A stretch of 23,569 nucleotides of DNA from Priapulus caudatus (GCF_000485595.1 NW_014578744.1:35161-58729), one strand, 5' to 3'; shown: positions 8,504 through 19,349, counted from the first letter of the stretch. The notes: generated from the sequence alone by a model not told the origin. Translations and numbers: made by a program.

Positions 8504-11430
8504 TAAAAATGGTAAACTCTCGCGGGGGATGGAAAGAGATTTGTATCGAGTGAGTTCTACCCTTCAGCGATGACAATGCCTTTGCGACTGCCCAATGAAA
8601 TCGTGGCAAGTCCGGGATTGGAATGTCTTTTTTCTGAATAAAAGCAAAATCGTTGATTGCATGTGTTAGTCGTCTATGTTCTAAATAACACTTGTCCTGC
8701 TGTAACAAGGTTAAATAGACATCGTCGAGAAATGAACAGTGAATGTATAGAAACTGGTGTGTATAGTTTGTGAAGTTACTGAAGACTAGACAGCGGTAAA
8801 ATGAGTTAATATCAAGAATTAATGCGCAATGGTGCGTGACTCTTATACTTCATTCAAATTCGATTGTCCTGAAACGCATTTCTTCTTGTCTCTCACAAAG
8901 ATACATGCGTCTACTAGTGAGTTTGGTCCAATATTACTGGGTGTCATGGTTTATACGCAATAAGAATTGGTTAAGAAAGTAAGTCAGGTCGATAATGTCC
9001 AACTATCGCTTCACGTGACCATATAAATATAGATGCTACAGCCTGTAATGACGCTGCAAATTAAACAAGGGGTTCTATTTACGTATACCAATATTGTCTG
9101 TTAATTTCTACCTTGCGTCGATATGGCAAGTGATCAAGCACTTCCAAATCTTATTTATGCATTCGTAGTGAACGCATTGAAGCACGCTGTAACTAAATTA
9201 AAAAAAGCACGGGTTATCACAAATGGCTGCTTTGATGTGCACAGACAATTAACAGTGCCAATGCCATTCGTCACCTTGACTATGTTCATGGACAGGAGGG
9301 CAGCGAACCATTTTTGTGACGACACATGTTTAATAATTATGCTGAAGGGACTTCCTAAAATTATGATAAAATAGAACTATGGGCAATTGATTAATGCGCT
9401 TTAACGTATTTCAAATACCACATAGGGAAATAGAATTCATTGGACAGTAACATTTCTAAGGCGTAAGTCTTAAAATTTGGTTAGGTAGTAAGTTCTAGTT
9501 ATATACTGCGCATGTTGCAGCATGCGTTCGTTTGCACATGGGTTTGGTTGCGTCACATGTATCATGGGGTCCACTCACTTGATGTATAGATATTAGTACG
9601 TAACATAGAAACTATTTGACACATTATTATTTTATAATAGTTTGTATAATAGATCAGTTGTGATCACTGGCGCATGCGGCCAAGCGGTGGGTCTGTTCAA
9701 CAGTTTTGCTGTAACTTATGCTATATGTATGCGCCGCGCAATCTAAGAGATGCGCGGGCGCAATCGTCGAGATTGCCGCACAGGTATGCCGATCGGTAGA
9801 TTCGCACAGGATCGGCTAGAGTTGGCGCGCGTGCGCAAACGGTAGAGTTGCGCAGGATCGGAAGATTTGCACGTAACATATACCTGTGTAGTACCCTGGC
9901 GCCCTCTATTGTCGAATCCTCTCTATATTTCGCGCGGATTTGCAATGCGGGCGTATACCATGGCTTCCCCGACAGAAGTGCTATGCTAACAAGACTGGCC
10001 TCACGCCGACTATTAATTAAATAACGCCGTACGATAGAACTAATATGCTGTGCAGCAAGACAGTGCTGTACATTAAAAACATATTAGCACTTTTACTTTC
10101 CATCGGCAGGCGTTTGACATCCGATTTTGACGCCGGTTTCCTACTTTGTCAGGTGCGATATACAGGCGTTCGACCTCTGGCTAGGCGTATTCCGCAGTCA
10201 AATTGCCAATTTCATGGGCAAATTGTGAAGTGGAACCAATGTTAAAGGGCGAAGGTGTCAGTGAAACAAGATGTTTGGGCCTTAAAGTGGCGCGACACCG
10301 AGCAACTCGGCTTTAACTGTATAGGTGCGCCCGAACCCAGAAATCGGTTATCACCCTGTTAGAGAAACAGATCTGTTATTGTTGAGAGGTTATTGGGGTC
10401 GAAAACGGGGAAGCACTCTATCTGATCAATGCGAACGAGTGAGAGAAAGGATGCTTAGTCAGGGGGGGCATAATAGCTCCCGCAGTTCCCGCATACTCAG
10501 GTATCATTCGTGAAAAGGTGAACTGACCGCGATTGAGCCGCAATAGATACACCTACTAAAGCTGCTGGGATGCGGTTCAAACAGGCGAGCAACAAAAACC
10601 ACTCTTCGGTGTTAGAGCATGCACGGAATTTATTGAATCATATCGTGAAGCTATTGTTTGAGAGTGTGTTTCGGCGGTGGGCGCAGGCGTAATAAAAAGG
10701 GATACGTGCCGAAAAGTGAACGCGCACCGGCCATGTCTAAGATATAATAGTAGATATATTAGTATAGCATCACAGCACGTGCGGGGGTGTCGCATACGAA
10801 CCGATTTTCTCGCTACGAACGATAGATAAGATTTAGCGAGTCCAAAGTTCCCTTAAGTCGTGAATTAAGAATGGCTGTCCATTGCACGCATGATCCGGAT
10901 TATTGATTTATATTAATCGATTATAAACCACAAAGCAATTACCTTGAAGTTATAACCGGCGCATTTCGTGGTTTGAGAGTTGAATGCATCATTGATAATT
11001 TTGCTTGCGTCAGAGTGCTATTGAATCCAGGGCCGAGCACGCGCTGTGGAGTGTGTATATCAAATTATTACAAAACGCCTGCATGGCTTTATAAATGGGC
11101 CGCTTAACGTTTCGCTTTCATTGCGGCAGTTCGCCGCCGATGTTGAACTATTCCTCCACCTTTTTGAAAAGAAATCGCTATAGCGCGCTGCGTGTTGTCA
11201 GTTTGTTCGGTCACCCCAAGCCCGCCCTTACTGTGGGTCACAGCTGGCCTGTTGAGGAGTGCAGTGATGGTAAGCGTAGAGAGACCCTTTTTACTGGACA
11301 GTTGCGGGTGTGGTGTGCCTGAGCTCGTACAGGGTCCGCTGTTATTCAGTTCGTGTCACCCAGACATCACCTTGCTCCCGGCTAGAGTGGCACATGCGAG
11401 ACCTGTCGCGTGAAGGGAGAGAAATATATA
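7895..11430. repeat. Second copy of the 1-3180 segment (direct duplication)
   Basis: The order is conserved: Thr/Arg mucin tail (about 7900-8440), mucin acceptor (about 8504), intron, fold-back palindrome (about 9733-9880), TATA-like site (about 10690), SEA half-exon (about 11230-11381) and the GA tract. After removing insertions the copies are very close, with occasional substitutions (for example GACGCTTATAC at 890-900 against GACTCTTATAC at 8838-8848) and an enlarged palindrome. This is either a recent tandem duplicate or the other haplotype. Confidence 0.9.
11228..11381 (-). CDS. Second copy of the SEA second-half exon (frame obscured by sequence errors)
   Basis: This aligns to exon 2976-3112: the donor context (CTTAC on plus, about 11227), the Gly-Thr-Gly-rich middle and the acceptor side (CTAG on plus, about 11382) are recognisable. 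Inserted bases break every frame, so whether the exon is intact cannot be judged. Unlike the first copy, I could not find a SEA first-half exon or an EGF exon upstream of it (toward 11.5-13.4 kb). Confidence 0.5.
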
Positions 11431-11807
11431 GATAAATAGAGAGAGAGATCGCGCGCGACGGGGAGGAAAAGATAAAAGGACGAAATAAGACGCGACGGAG
11501 ATCGGAGAGGAGAGAGAAGAGAGAGGAGAGAGAGGAGAGGAAGACGAGAAGAGAGGAGAGAGAGGGAGAGATAGCAGGAGAGAGAGGAGGAGGGAGAGAG
11601 AGAGAGAGAGAGAGAGAGTGAAAGACAGAGAGATAGATATAGATAGAGAGAGAGATAGATAGAAAGAGAGTGAGAGACAGAGATATAGATAAAGAAAAAA
11701 ATATATATATATATAGAGAAAGAGAGATAGATAGAGAGAGTTAGAGACATATAGATAGATAGAGAGAGAGAGAGATAGAGAGAGAGAGAGACAGAGAGAG
11801 AAAGAGC

Positions 11808-11871
<64 letters not shown>

Positions 11872-11990
11872 ATAATAAAGGAGAGAGGGCAATCAAAGTA
11901 ATGTAGAAGTAAAGGGAGGGAGGGAGAAAGATAAACTGAGCGAGAAAAATATATAGATAGACAATGAGAGAGGGGGATACAGGGCAAAGA
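11420..11990. repeat. Long GA-rich (TC on the minus strand) simple-repeat tract
   Basis: This is purine-rich DNA with GA, GATA, GAGAGG and TA blocks; the purest GA run is about 11811-11868. It marks the right end of the duplicated, error-rich segment. The minus-strand Leu-Ser reading of about 200 codons here is only a translation of the repeat. Confidence 0.95.
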
Positions 11991-13480
11991 TATGTATGTG
12001 TGTGTGTTAGTTAGTTAGGTTGTTAGGTTGTTTGTTTGTTTGTGTGATTATTATGTGAATACTAATGTTCCATTATCTTCCTCCCTGACCAAATACATGA
12101 TTAAACATGCAGAGATTGCTACCGACAAGCATAAATATCGATTGTTCTAACTTTGGGCGTGTCAATAACTTTGTGCGGCTATGCACGCGTTCGTAAGATA
12201 TATGGAGATAATTACTAGACATAGTTAAAGTAGATGTTAGAACCCCATTGAAAACAAATTTTCGTAATTGTTTCTCTGTTATGCCACTAGATTAAAACCC
12301 GGATGCAGTCGAACTACAATTCCACATAGTGAATAATTATAATTGTATTGAGATCGCATGCCAGAGTGGCATTAACTCGTACATAGAAGCACTGTGTCTC
12401 CTATATGCGTGGATGGATAACATACTGTTTGTGCACCTAAATTAAATAATAACGTCAATGATTTTATTATACAAACGCAGATGCAGCGTTCGGGCTCGCG
12501 GATTAATCATAGCTTCGTATGCCATGTTACCGACAGTATGCACAATCTACAAAGAACAATAGAGTTCATGGGCCAGATTCCAACAATTTAGCTGTCCGTA
12601 CCCTCTGAGGTAAACAAAGTTTATGCCGTAACGTGACGTCGCGGGGGGGATTCAAACGGGTAGATTGTTTGACATGCAATTGATTAATTGTTTTTTGCCT
12701 ATATGATCATTATATGTAGGTGGTCAAATTCATGGAAGATAGGGCAATGCATGCTTATATTAGTCTTCGCCACGCACAAAACCACGTTGGTGCAGAGTAT
12801 TAGAAATAACTAGGTCTAATATTACAATCTCTGGGTCTAACCAGTGCAGGCCAAACACGAGCTTACATGTTAATTACGTACGCGCATTGCTTGCTTTCAA
12901 ATTAACGCTATACACGAACGAACACTGCGCGCTATATTCACCGGAGCCTCCCATATAGCAGGTTGTTTACTCTCAGTGAGAGCCAAGAGAAATATTCTTA
13001 GACCATATGAAAAACTAGTAACTCTTTCTCATCGTTTCCCGCTGAAAGAATCGTGTATGAAACATTCATAGAACGGAACAATCTGGTAACAAACTCATGC
13101 AACATTAGTCAGCTTAAAAACTAGACTGGTTGACGAAACCGCTGCTAACCGGCTAAATACGAGCATCTGCCATAAAACAAACTTACTCTCATAATCGTTT
13201 ATTAATTTTTATGATTAATTTTTATATATTTATATGATTTAAATAATTTTAGCATTGGTAAATTTGTAATTCAGCGGTCTCTATGTTAACTAATCTCGTA
13301 GCGCAGCCGACTTTGATGATCTACAAGATTTTTGTCACTTTAACCCTTTATTCTAATAATATATATTACTGCCTGTATATATTACGCACCTGCCGCACTA
13401 AATCATAGTTGTAATTAGATGATATTATTGGTGTACATGTATCTGAATGGTGCTATTCCTATCTTTGCAGGTAATCGTTG
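11991..13480. other. Non-coding, AT-rich stretch
   Basis: It begins with a GTGT/GTTA/GTTT simple stretch (11996-12042). I see no credible exon, RNA gene or mobile-element protein. If the LDLa exon and the mucin exon belong to one gene, this is intron. A minus-strand AATAAA is present at 13352-13347, which could instead mark an end for a transcript reading through the LDLa exon to the TGA at 13483-13481. Confidence 0.6.
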
Positions 13481-13659
13481 TCATTGTTCAATAAAGAAGT
13501 GACAAATACACTGCGTTCTTATTTTAGTAATCATCATGAACAAATAAACATGCCGCTCTTCCGCGTTAAATTCTAGCATGTTAACATCGTGCGCGAATGA
13601 ACATTCTGAATTGTGAATCCTGAATGTGTTCGCTGCGCACGTTGAACAGTTCCACTCAC

Positions 13660-13833
13660 TCTCGTCGGAGCCGTCTGCGCAGTCCATGTAGCCATCCTGG
13701 TACCTCGCGGCGGGTATGCAAATGTACGGCGTGCTCCTACACGAGTACTCGTCAATGCCGCAGAAGACCGAGTAGTCCTGCTCGTTCTCAGAGCGCTGCC
13801 TCTGCTGGAAGCGTCGCCCCTGTTGTCCGCACG
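13660..13833 (-). CDS. LDL-receptor class A (LDLa) exon, variant
   Basis: The exon follows a CTTCCTTGCAG acceptor (13844-13834) and enters in phase 1. It begins CGQQGRRFQQRQRSENEQDY, then FCGIDEYSCRSTPYICIPA, then RYQDGYMDCADGSDE. This is a clear LDLa module with the acidic DGYMDCADGSDE calcium-binding loop. The cysteine expected before DGY (normally R-C-D-G) is replaced: the sequence reads RYQDG. A strong donor, A|GTGAGT (13659-13654), ends the exon in phase 1, giving a symmetric 174-bp exon that would also drop the sixth cysteine (WNC). If the donor is not used, the frame continues through SEWNCSTC to a stop at 13483-13481. LDLa modules bind calcium and ligands outside the cell. Same strand and domain type suggest it is upstream in the same mucin gene, but it could be a separate gene. 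Confidence 0.8.
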
Positions 13834-13904
13834 CTGCAAGGAAGCCAGCAAAACGTCACGTGACTACATGCACCAATCACACACGCGAGGAGAGCCGACG
13901 AAGC

Positions 13905-14217
<313 letters not shown>

Positions 14218-14819
14218 GATTTAAGCATGCTTAACAAATTTGCATTGAATAATCTAGGCGTAGTAGGCATTACTATAGATGCTGAGCCAGCAGCAACGAT
14301 GCTACTACATGCATCCGACCCTTCTGCAAAGGCTGTACTATCCTAAAAACAATTCAATACACGCGGAAATACTGCGTATAAGCGTAGTTCATCAACATAG
14401 AAGAGCTCACAGGATAGACATATAAACGAGAATTACACGAGAATACACGAGAATATACCAATAATTAACGTACAAGGAGAAACGATCAGGGTCATTATTA
14501 TTATTGACACCTATAAGCATACAAACAAGAGCGTATTAAGAAAGAATATACCTTCTTTATACGCTCTTGATACAAAGTATAACCAGTAGCGCCCCCCACG
14601 ACGTTTCTCCCGTCACACGTAAGCGGGTAGTATGGGCCTCTAATTTGCGAGACGTAAAAGAAATCATTTCGGTCGAACATAAAACTTAAAAAACGAGGCG
14701 CCTTTGTAGCTAGGAAAGGTTTCGCATTAAGCAAACACTTTGCGGGTCGTAAAATTTGCAATGAAATCAAATGTGCTACGACTCATCACTTAGTTTCTGG
14801 GTAACGTGGCGTGGGTTCT
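14218..14819. other. Intergenic or intronic stretch, no firm gene
   Basis: A minus-strand frame of 89 codons (14770-14501) contains the patch GPYYPLTCDGRNVVGGATGY ending near an AAG|GTATAT donor (14552). It exits in phase 0, which does not fit the LDLa exon (phase 1), and no family is recognised, so I do not call it as an exon. Three short ACACGAGAAT-type repeats lie at about 14435-14456. Confidence 0.4.
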
Positions 14820-15073
14820 GAAAGGACGAGAAAAGGAGAAAGCGCGCAAGAGAGAGGGAAAGAGAATGAGAGAAAAAAAAGTACAAGAGACGGAGAGAGA
14901 GAGAGAGCATGAGAGAAAGAAAGTACAAGAGAGAGAGAGAGAGAGAGAGACAGCGAAAGCGTAAGATGGAGAGAGAGCACGCGCGCGAAAGAGGGAGAGA
15001 AACAGTGAAAGCAAGCGAGCGAGCGAGTGTGCGAGAGAAATATGTATACACACAGAGAGAAAAAATCATAGAG

Positions 15074-15134
<61 letters not shown>

Positions 15135-15135
15135 A
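14820..15135. repeat. GA-rich microsatellite tract
   Basis: Purine-rich on plus, with pure GA runs at about 14895-14907, 14930-14950 and 15079-15130. Open frames through it (Arg-Glu on plus, Leu-Ser on minus) are repeat translations. Confidence 0.95.
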
Positions 15136-15172
15136 AGCGATAAAGACAAACCCGGAGGCTAAAGGCGTACAC

Positions 15173-15286
15173 CTCTGCGAGGCCGTGCCTTTATGGGCAA
15201 ACAAGCTCCACCTGCTACGTGTATGAGTGACTCAAATGGGCAATGCCCGCCAGCGAATACTATGCGTCTTACTAATGCTAAGGCGT
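15173..15286 (-). CDS. Weak candidate exon, 38 codons, phase 1-1
   Basis: A TATTTGCAG acceptor (15295-15287) is followed by an open stretch of 114 bp to a poor donor, GAG|GTGTAC (15172). Entry and exit are both phase 1, which would join directly to the LDLa exon at 13833. The peptide includes FAGGHCPFESLIHVAGGACL and PIKARPRR, with only two cysteines. I recognise no domain. The donor is weak and the plus strand is also open here, so this may be chance. Confidence 0.2.
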
Positions 15287-16554
15287 CTGCAAATACGGGG
15301 ATGAGCATGCACGCACTGACAGTAAGACAGGATCATTCGCGTTCTCAGAACCGAAGGAGCGGGAGAAGGATATATGATCTCATTACACAGTAGCGCCATA
15401 TTTGGGCATTGAAGGTGCTCTCTATAAATGTTTTTGCCGCCCCCACACCGCTCCAACTACATCTTGTTTTACCACATATAACATGTCCTATACAATTATT
15501 ACGCGCCATTTTTAGATATTTACATAACGTGTTTTGCTCATTTCTTAACGAGAAATCTCTAGCTCCTGCAGGAATCGATTATTGATTAATCAACACGCAG
15601 AAGAGTAATAACAACAGAAAACAATTGAAATCTATATCGAACTGGCATTTTTACGCTTTGCCTTTGTAATCAATCTAGGATTTTTGTCTAGTCATCATGC
15701 AGTAGCCAGACCCGCCCAGTAGAATTACGTCTGCTATTGAAATTCGGGATCATTTTGCAACCGTCACAAGTAGGCCTATGCGCTGAAATTGACGCTTAAA
15801 GTTATTAAACATTGATTTTACATTAAAATCAGGTGAGCTGGCCCAATCTCTGACAAAGAACAGAATTGAGTTAAAGTCGATTTGAACATGCCTATTATCG
15901 AGGATGTCATTACTAAAACAGCTGACTCGTGTCTGCTCATCGTGATTGGCTTCGATTTCTCAATCCTCGCTCGTCTATAACTTCTATGTATTAAATAATG
16001 TAAAAAGCCAGCCATCGCTAGAGTAAGCGTTCCATTATAAACGCAGAGAATATAGCCCAGCCTCACGCTGAAAGACAATCTATGTAACTTAACCGTTTAA
16101 ACACTCGTGAGGTTGTGTCAATAATCTAAAGTCATAGTACTAAAAAAATAAACTAAACAAAAACCTTGCATTTATTTCTTTAATTTTTTTCCCATGTTTT
16201 GCGATAATGTAATTGGTAATATGTAGACTCATAATGTTAATAGATTTATATGGCGCTTGGGTATTTTAGGTAAATTATTTTATGATTTCATGTTATAAGT
16301 ATGGAAATCGAAAAATTCTAGCAATATCCTTTGTTACATCGCTGAATTGTATAATAATAGCCTGTGCTTAGGCTGCCCAACCACATTCTGTGTTTTAGAG
16401 GGGAAATCGAAATGTGTTTACTAAACACTTAAATAGCTATAACGCTTCATTGAATTTCATTTGTAAGAATTTATTTTTAAAAGTACTCTAATACTCATGC
16501 AAGTAACATTGTAAGTAATAAGTAATGCGGCTTATATGTGTTTTGCTTTTCTAG
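15287..16554. other. Non-coding stretch, nothing firm
   Basis: AT-rich, without strong repeats. An 86-codon minus frame at 16078-15818 has no recognisable domain and no convincing splice sites. I see no RNA gene. Confidence 0.5.
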
Positions 16555-16591
16555 CTATCACAAGCATGGACACCCATCTCGTCAATTACAG
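16555..16591 (+). CDS. Candidate 37-bp microexon on the plus strand
   Basis: A pyrimidine-rich acceptor (TTTTGCTTTTCTAG, 16541-16554) and a strong donor (ACAG|GTAAAG, donor at 16592) bracket 37 bp. The piece contains ATG at 16566 in a frame reading MDTHLVNY, then two bases of the next codon. Both splice sites are close to consensus, which is unusual for a chance pair this close. No neighbouring plus-strand exon is identified, so strand, frame and reality are open. Confidence 0.25.
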
Positions 16592-16969
16592 GTAAAGCGA
16601 ACTATTACAACTACTATTCGAACTAGACGAAAGGGTTGCGAATTCCCTTATCGCATCCTAAATACATAATTCATGAAAACCTTCTATATTAAATCCAAGC
16701 ACATATACTCTTCGCGCGCGAGAGACCACTGCGTGCAGATTGCCGTGTTTTGCCAATTAAAATGACAGTGACTCGCGACGATGAGTAGAACAATGCTGTC
16801 ACTGTGTCACGCGTACGTGTATGTCGCAAATCAGACCTTAGTCGCAAATCATCGACGACGCGACGAGGACGCCCTTCGGTGTGTGCGCCACCTGCGGCAA
16901 AGTCGCTCGCTCTGTCATGGTGTATGCAGATGAACGAGGCAGCTATGTGTGGCTGCTTCTTGTCAGCCT
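16592..16969. other. Stretch with a CpG-richer patch
   Basis: About 16720-16930 is richer in CG than its surroundings and open on both strands (97 codons minus, 72 plus), but the peptides have no recognisable motifs. No gene called. Confidence 0.4.
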
Positions 16970-17248
16970 GTTCTGCTAGCATCTATGACAAATACGACAT
17001 ACGCATATACGCTCTCCTATGACACTATTTGTCATAGGATGATTCTTCCTATGACAAATATTGCTGTATGTGTTGCGCGCATCATAGGAGTTTAGGAGCG
17101 CTATTATGAACGCAAGCAGTGAATTTGAGCTGTAAAGCGGAACGAAGTTGACTCGTCAATATTTGTCATAGGAAGAATATTCCTGACAAATAGTGTCATA
17201 GGAGAGCGTATATGCGTATGTCGTATTTGTCATAGATGCTAGCAGAAC
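16970..17248. repeat. 279-bp fold-back element with long near-identical arms
   Basis: Left arm 16970-17063 and right arm 17157-17248 are inverted copies. The outer 65 or so bases are identical (GTTCTGCTAGC outer end); the only difference is a small block (TAGGATG against GGAAT). The spacer is 93 bp. The motif CTATGACAAAT or its complement recurs about six times, including CCTATGACACTATTTGTCAT (17017-17036), so each arm can also fold on itself. No clear target-site duplication was seen. It is consistent with a MITE or other fold-back element, or a hairpin-RNA source. Confidence 0.88.
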
Positions 17249-17422
17249 AAGGGTGTTTTTGTAGTACGTACATATTGCTCGTCGCTGGACAATGAAGTGA
17301 CCAGTTCGTGAGAAACACGTTAGCATGCTGGTCGCTACGATGCTCGGACGGGCGGACATCCTTGTTCGTTGGACGGCCCCGCGTTAGCCAATGCCACGCG
17401 AAGTCAGCACGTAGAAAGCAGG

Positions 17423-17424
<2 letters not shown>

Positions 17425-17504
<80 letters not shown>

Positions 17505-17558
17505 GCATGTGTTTGCGAGATAGAGTGTGTGTGTGTGCGCGCGCGTGTGTGTGTGCGC
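17425..17558. repeat. GT microsatellite
   Basis: An uninterrupted GT run at 17425-17499 is followed by imperfect GT/GC units to 17558. Val-Cys and Thr-His readings through it are repeat translations. Confidence 0.97.
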
Positions 17559-18256
17559 TCAAAAACAGAAGGCCGGCCAGCGCGGTGAATCAAATGACAA
17601 GCCAGCGCAAGCAGACGGGGTAGGCCTACTACTTATCGAATTTACTCCGACGCTGACTCTTTTCGTCGTATTTAGAGCGAAAGGATTATTCTTATAGGTA
17701 CATATAGTACACGGCACTGATACATTATTCTGTCGGTGTATTTTCGGAACTATGAAGCACGATGTTGTGCCTCCAGCACACTCTTTCGCCCGGAACCGCG
17801 ACTGCGAGCTATGGAACACGGCATGCATACAGCTTACAGTTATATTGTACCAATATAAGTTTACAGTTACCAAAAAAACACACAGTAATTTGTGTAAAAG
17901 TTACAAGCGTCATCATAATAGACAGCGAAGTGAATAATAAACATTAACGCACGTGCCCCTGCACGATTGGTTATATCATTGCTATTGCGACGTAGTACCC
18001 CTTGTGCATAAATCGTATACACTTTACCATTTTGTTAAAAAATACTCGGATAAAATACATTGCAAACCTCTGCTCCGTAACTATATCATTGTGTGATTAA
18101 ACCTTAAACCGGAACATTCTAAAAAAATAACAAATCGGGTTTCATTTCAATACCAAAATTTTAACCAACATTTATTCCAATATGAATTGCGTAGTCTCAC
18201 AGCTTTCGCTGTTTACTGGATTCTTATTATTCATAAACAAACAAATAAATAAATAA
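17559..18256. other. Non-coding stretch, nothing firm
   Basis: Two overlapping plus frames of 61 codons (17752-17947) and a 104-codon minus frame (17873-17559) lack any recognisable domain or splice context. Becomes AT-rich after 17930. Confidence 0.5.
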
Positions 18257-18264
18257 ATATATAT

Positions 18265-18322
<58 letters not shown>
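18257..18322. repeat. AT microsatellite
   Basis: An AT run with one small interruption near 18265, preceded by AAAC/AAAT tetranucleotides from about 18236. Confidence 0.97.
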
Positions 18323-18325
<3 letters not shown>

Positions 18326-19298
18326 CACGTTTTCGCCTTTTTCGCCCAGGGATCGTTCTAACGTTCTGCTGCCGGACACGTCAAGCATCAATCTAGGCTA
18401 TCACAACATCTATAGCGATGCACAACGTAAGCGGATGAGACACGAGATGGACTGCAGCTTGCCTGTAGCTGCAAGGCGACCTGCTACTCGTGGTCACGAA
18501 ATCTCCTGCGAAAACCATGTCGCGCCCTTGGCATGCGCCTATCCGCTACCCTAGCTAGTCCAGTCCCCGTCTCACGAAAGTGTATATAGTCTAAGCATCG
18601 AGAACGAATATAGACCGAGTACGGAATGTTCTCGTGCGCGGACAGCAATTCCTGGCATTCTACCCGTGACGGGTACTGGAGTGTGAGAGAATGCACATAT
18701 TCCTGTATGCTAGTAGGACATACCGCCGCTAGCAAGCAGCAGCCGCTCCCTACAACCCGTTCTCAATCGACGACGAATCGGAGAGTAGGTGCAGCGTTAT
18801 TGCACCACATGTAGCAGGTTCGTTGGCAAGCTTGTCAGCGAATGTGATAGATGAAAAGTTGAAATTTCGAAGACATTGTGGGTAGTGGCAATCACAGGGA
18901 ATGTCTAACGCGAGAAAGGAAATAAAGCATTAATTGCAAGGGTTCTGCCCCTTGATAGCGGCCATCTTTCACAGAGTGACCTCTGGCGTTGGCATGCGCG
19001 TTATTTACATCGAATATACTCGTGACGTAAGATGTCTTTCTGTCGGAAAGAGCCACAGTTCACGCTCTTGAACGTGACTACTACCGCTAGGCTCACGCCA
19101 CATTCGATTTAGTTTCACAGAGTAGATGTCAGGGTGTACAGTGAAGTCATGCTGACGTAATTATTTCCCGAATAAACGAGAAAAGGGGCAAAAATAGAAA
19201 GACGCCCGATGACGATCTATACATATATAGGACACCCGTGTAAATATGAAAATAAATGTAGAAAAATGTAATATAGTGCTAAATTTCAATCAGCAAGT
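18323..19298. other. Stretch without a supported gene
   Basis: A 77-codon plus frame begins with ATG at 18321 directly at the end of the AT run, and an 83-codon minus frame overlaps it (18735-18484). Neither shows a motif. No RNA gene or transposon protein seen. Confidence 0.4.
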
Positions 19299-19323
19299 TT
19301 TCGAAAGTATATCTCTTCATCAG
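19299..19323 (-). ncRNA. Hammerhead-like core, possible Penelope-like element relic
   Basis: The minus strand reads CTGATGA (19323-19317), then a small possible stem-loop (GAGA pairing with TTTC over a TATAC loop, with one bulged A), then GAAA (19302-19299). CTGATGA-stem-GAAA is the catalytic core order of hammerhead ribozymes, and similar CTGATGAAG...GAAAC sequences are known in eukaryotic Penelope-like retroelements. Stems I and III cannot be confidently drawn and no reverse transcriptase is nearby. Short cores like this arise by chance. Confidence 0.25.
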
Positions 19324-19349
19324 GCTGTAAAACGACAACCATGTAAAAT

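Larger units (their letters stand above)
4990..11500. other. Stretch with raw-read-like insertion errors
   Basis: From about 4990 every repeat unit shows scattered single-base insertions that break the frame. Comparing the duplicated segment, 541-3161 (2620 bp) corresponds to 8457-11422 (2965 bp), about 13% longer, almost entirely through one- or two-base insertions, many beside identical bases. Sequence on both sides does not look like this. The likeliest cause is an assembly gap filled from a single uncorrected long read. Open frames and apparent stops inside it should not be interpreted. Confidence 0.85.

Noticed and set aside
9123-9374. 83-codon plus frame
   Set aside because: It lies in the error-rich copy; the matching clean sequence near 1130-1360 has no such frame.
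11356-11987. Leu-Ser-rich minus frames of 178-201 codons
   Set aside because: Translations of the GA/TC simple-repeat tract.
13450-13476. Plus-strand TATCTTTGCAG|GTAATC, resembling a recursive splice site
   Set aside because: No plus-strand exon is supported on either side, and it overlaps the 3' part of the minus-strand LDLa frame.
14501-14770. 89-codon minus frame with a donor at 14552
   Set aside because: Exit phase 0 does not match the LDLa exon and no family is recognised; mentioned only in the region description.
14776-15204. Leu-Ser-rich minus frames and Arg-Glu-rich plus frame
   Set aside because: Translations of the GA tract.
15818-16078. 86-codon minus frame
   Set aside because: No domain, no convincing splice sites, ordinary length for chance in this window.
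17369-17623. Val-Cys and Thr-His frames
   Set aside because: Translations of the GT microsatellite.
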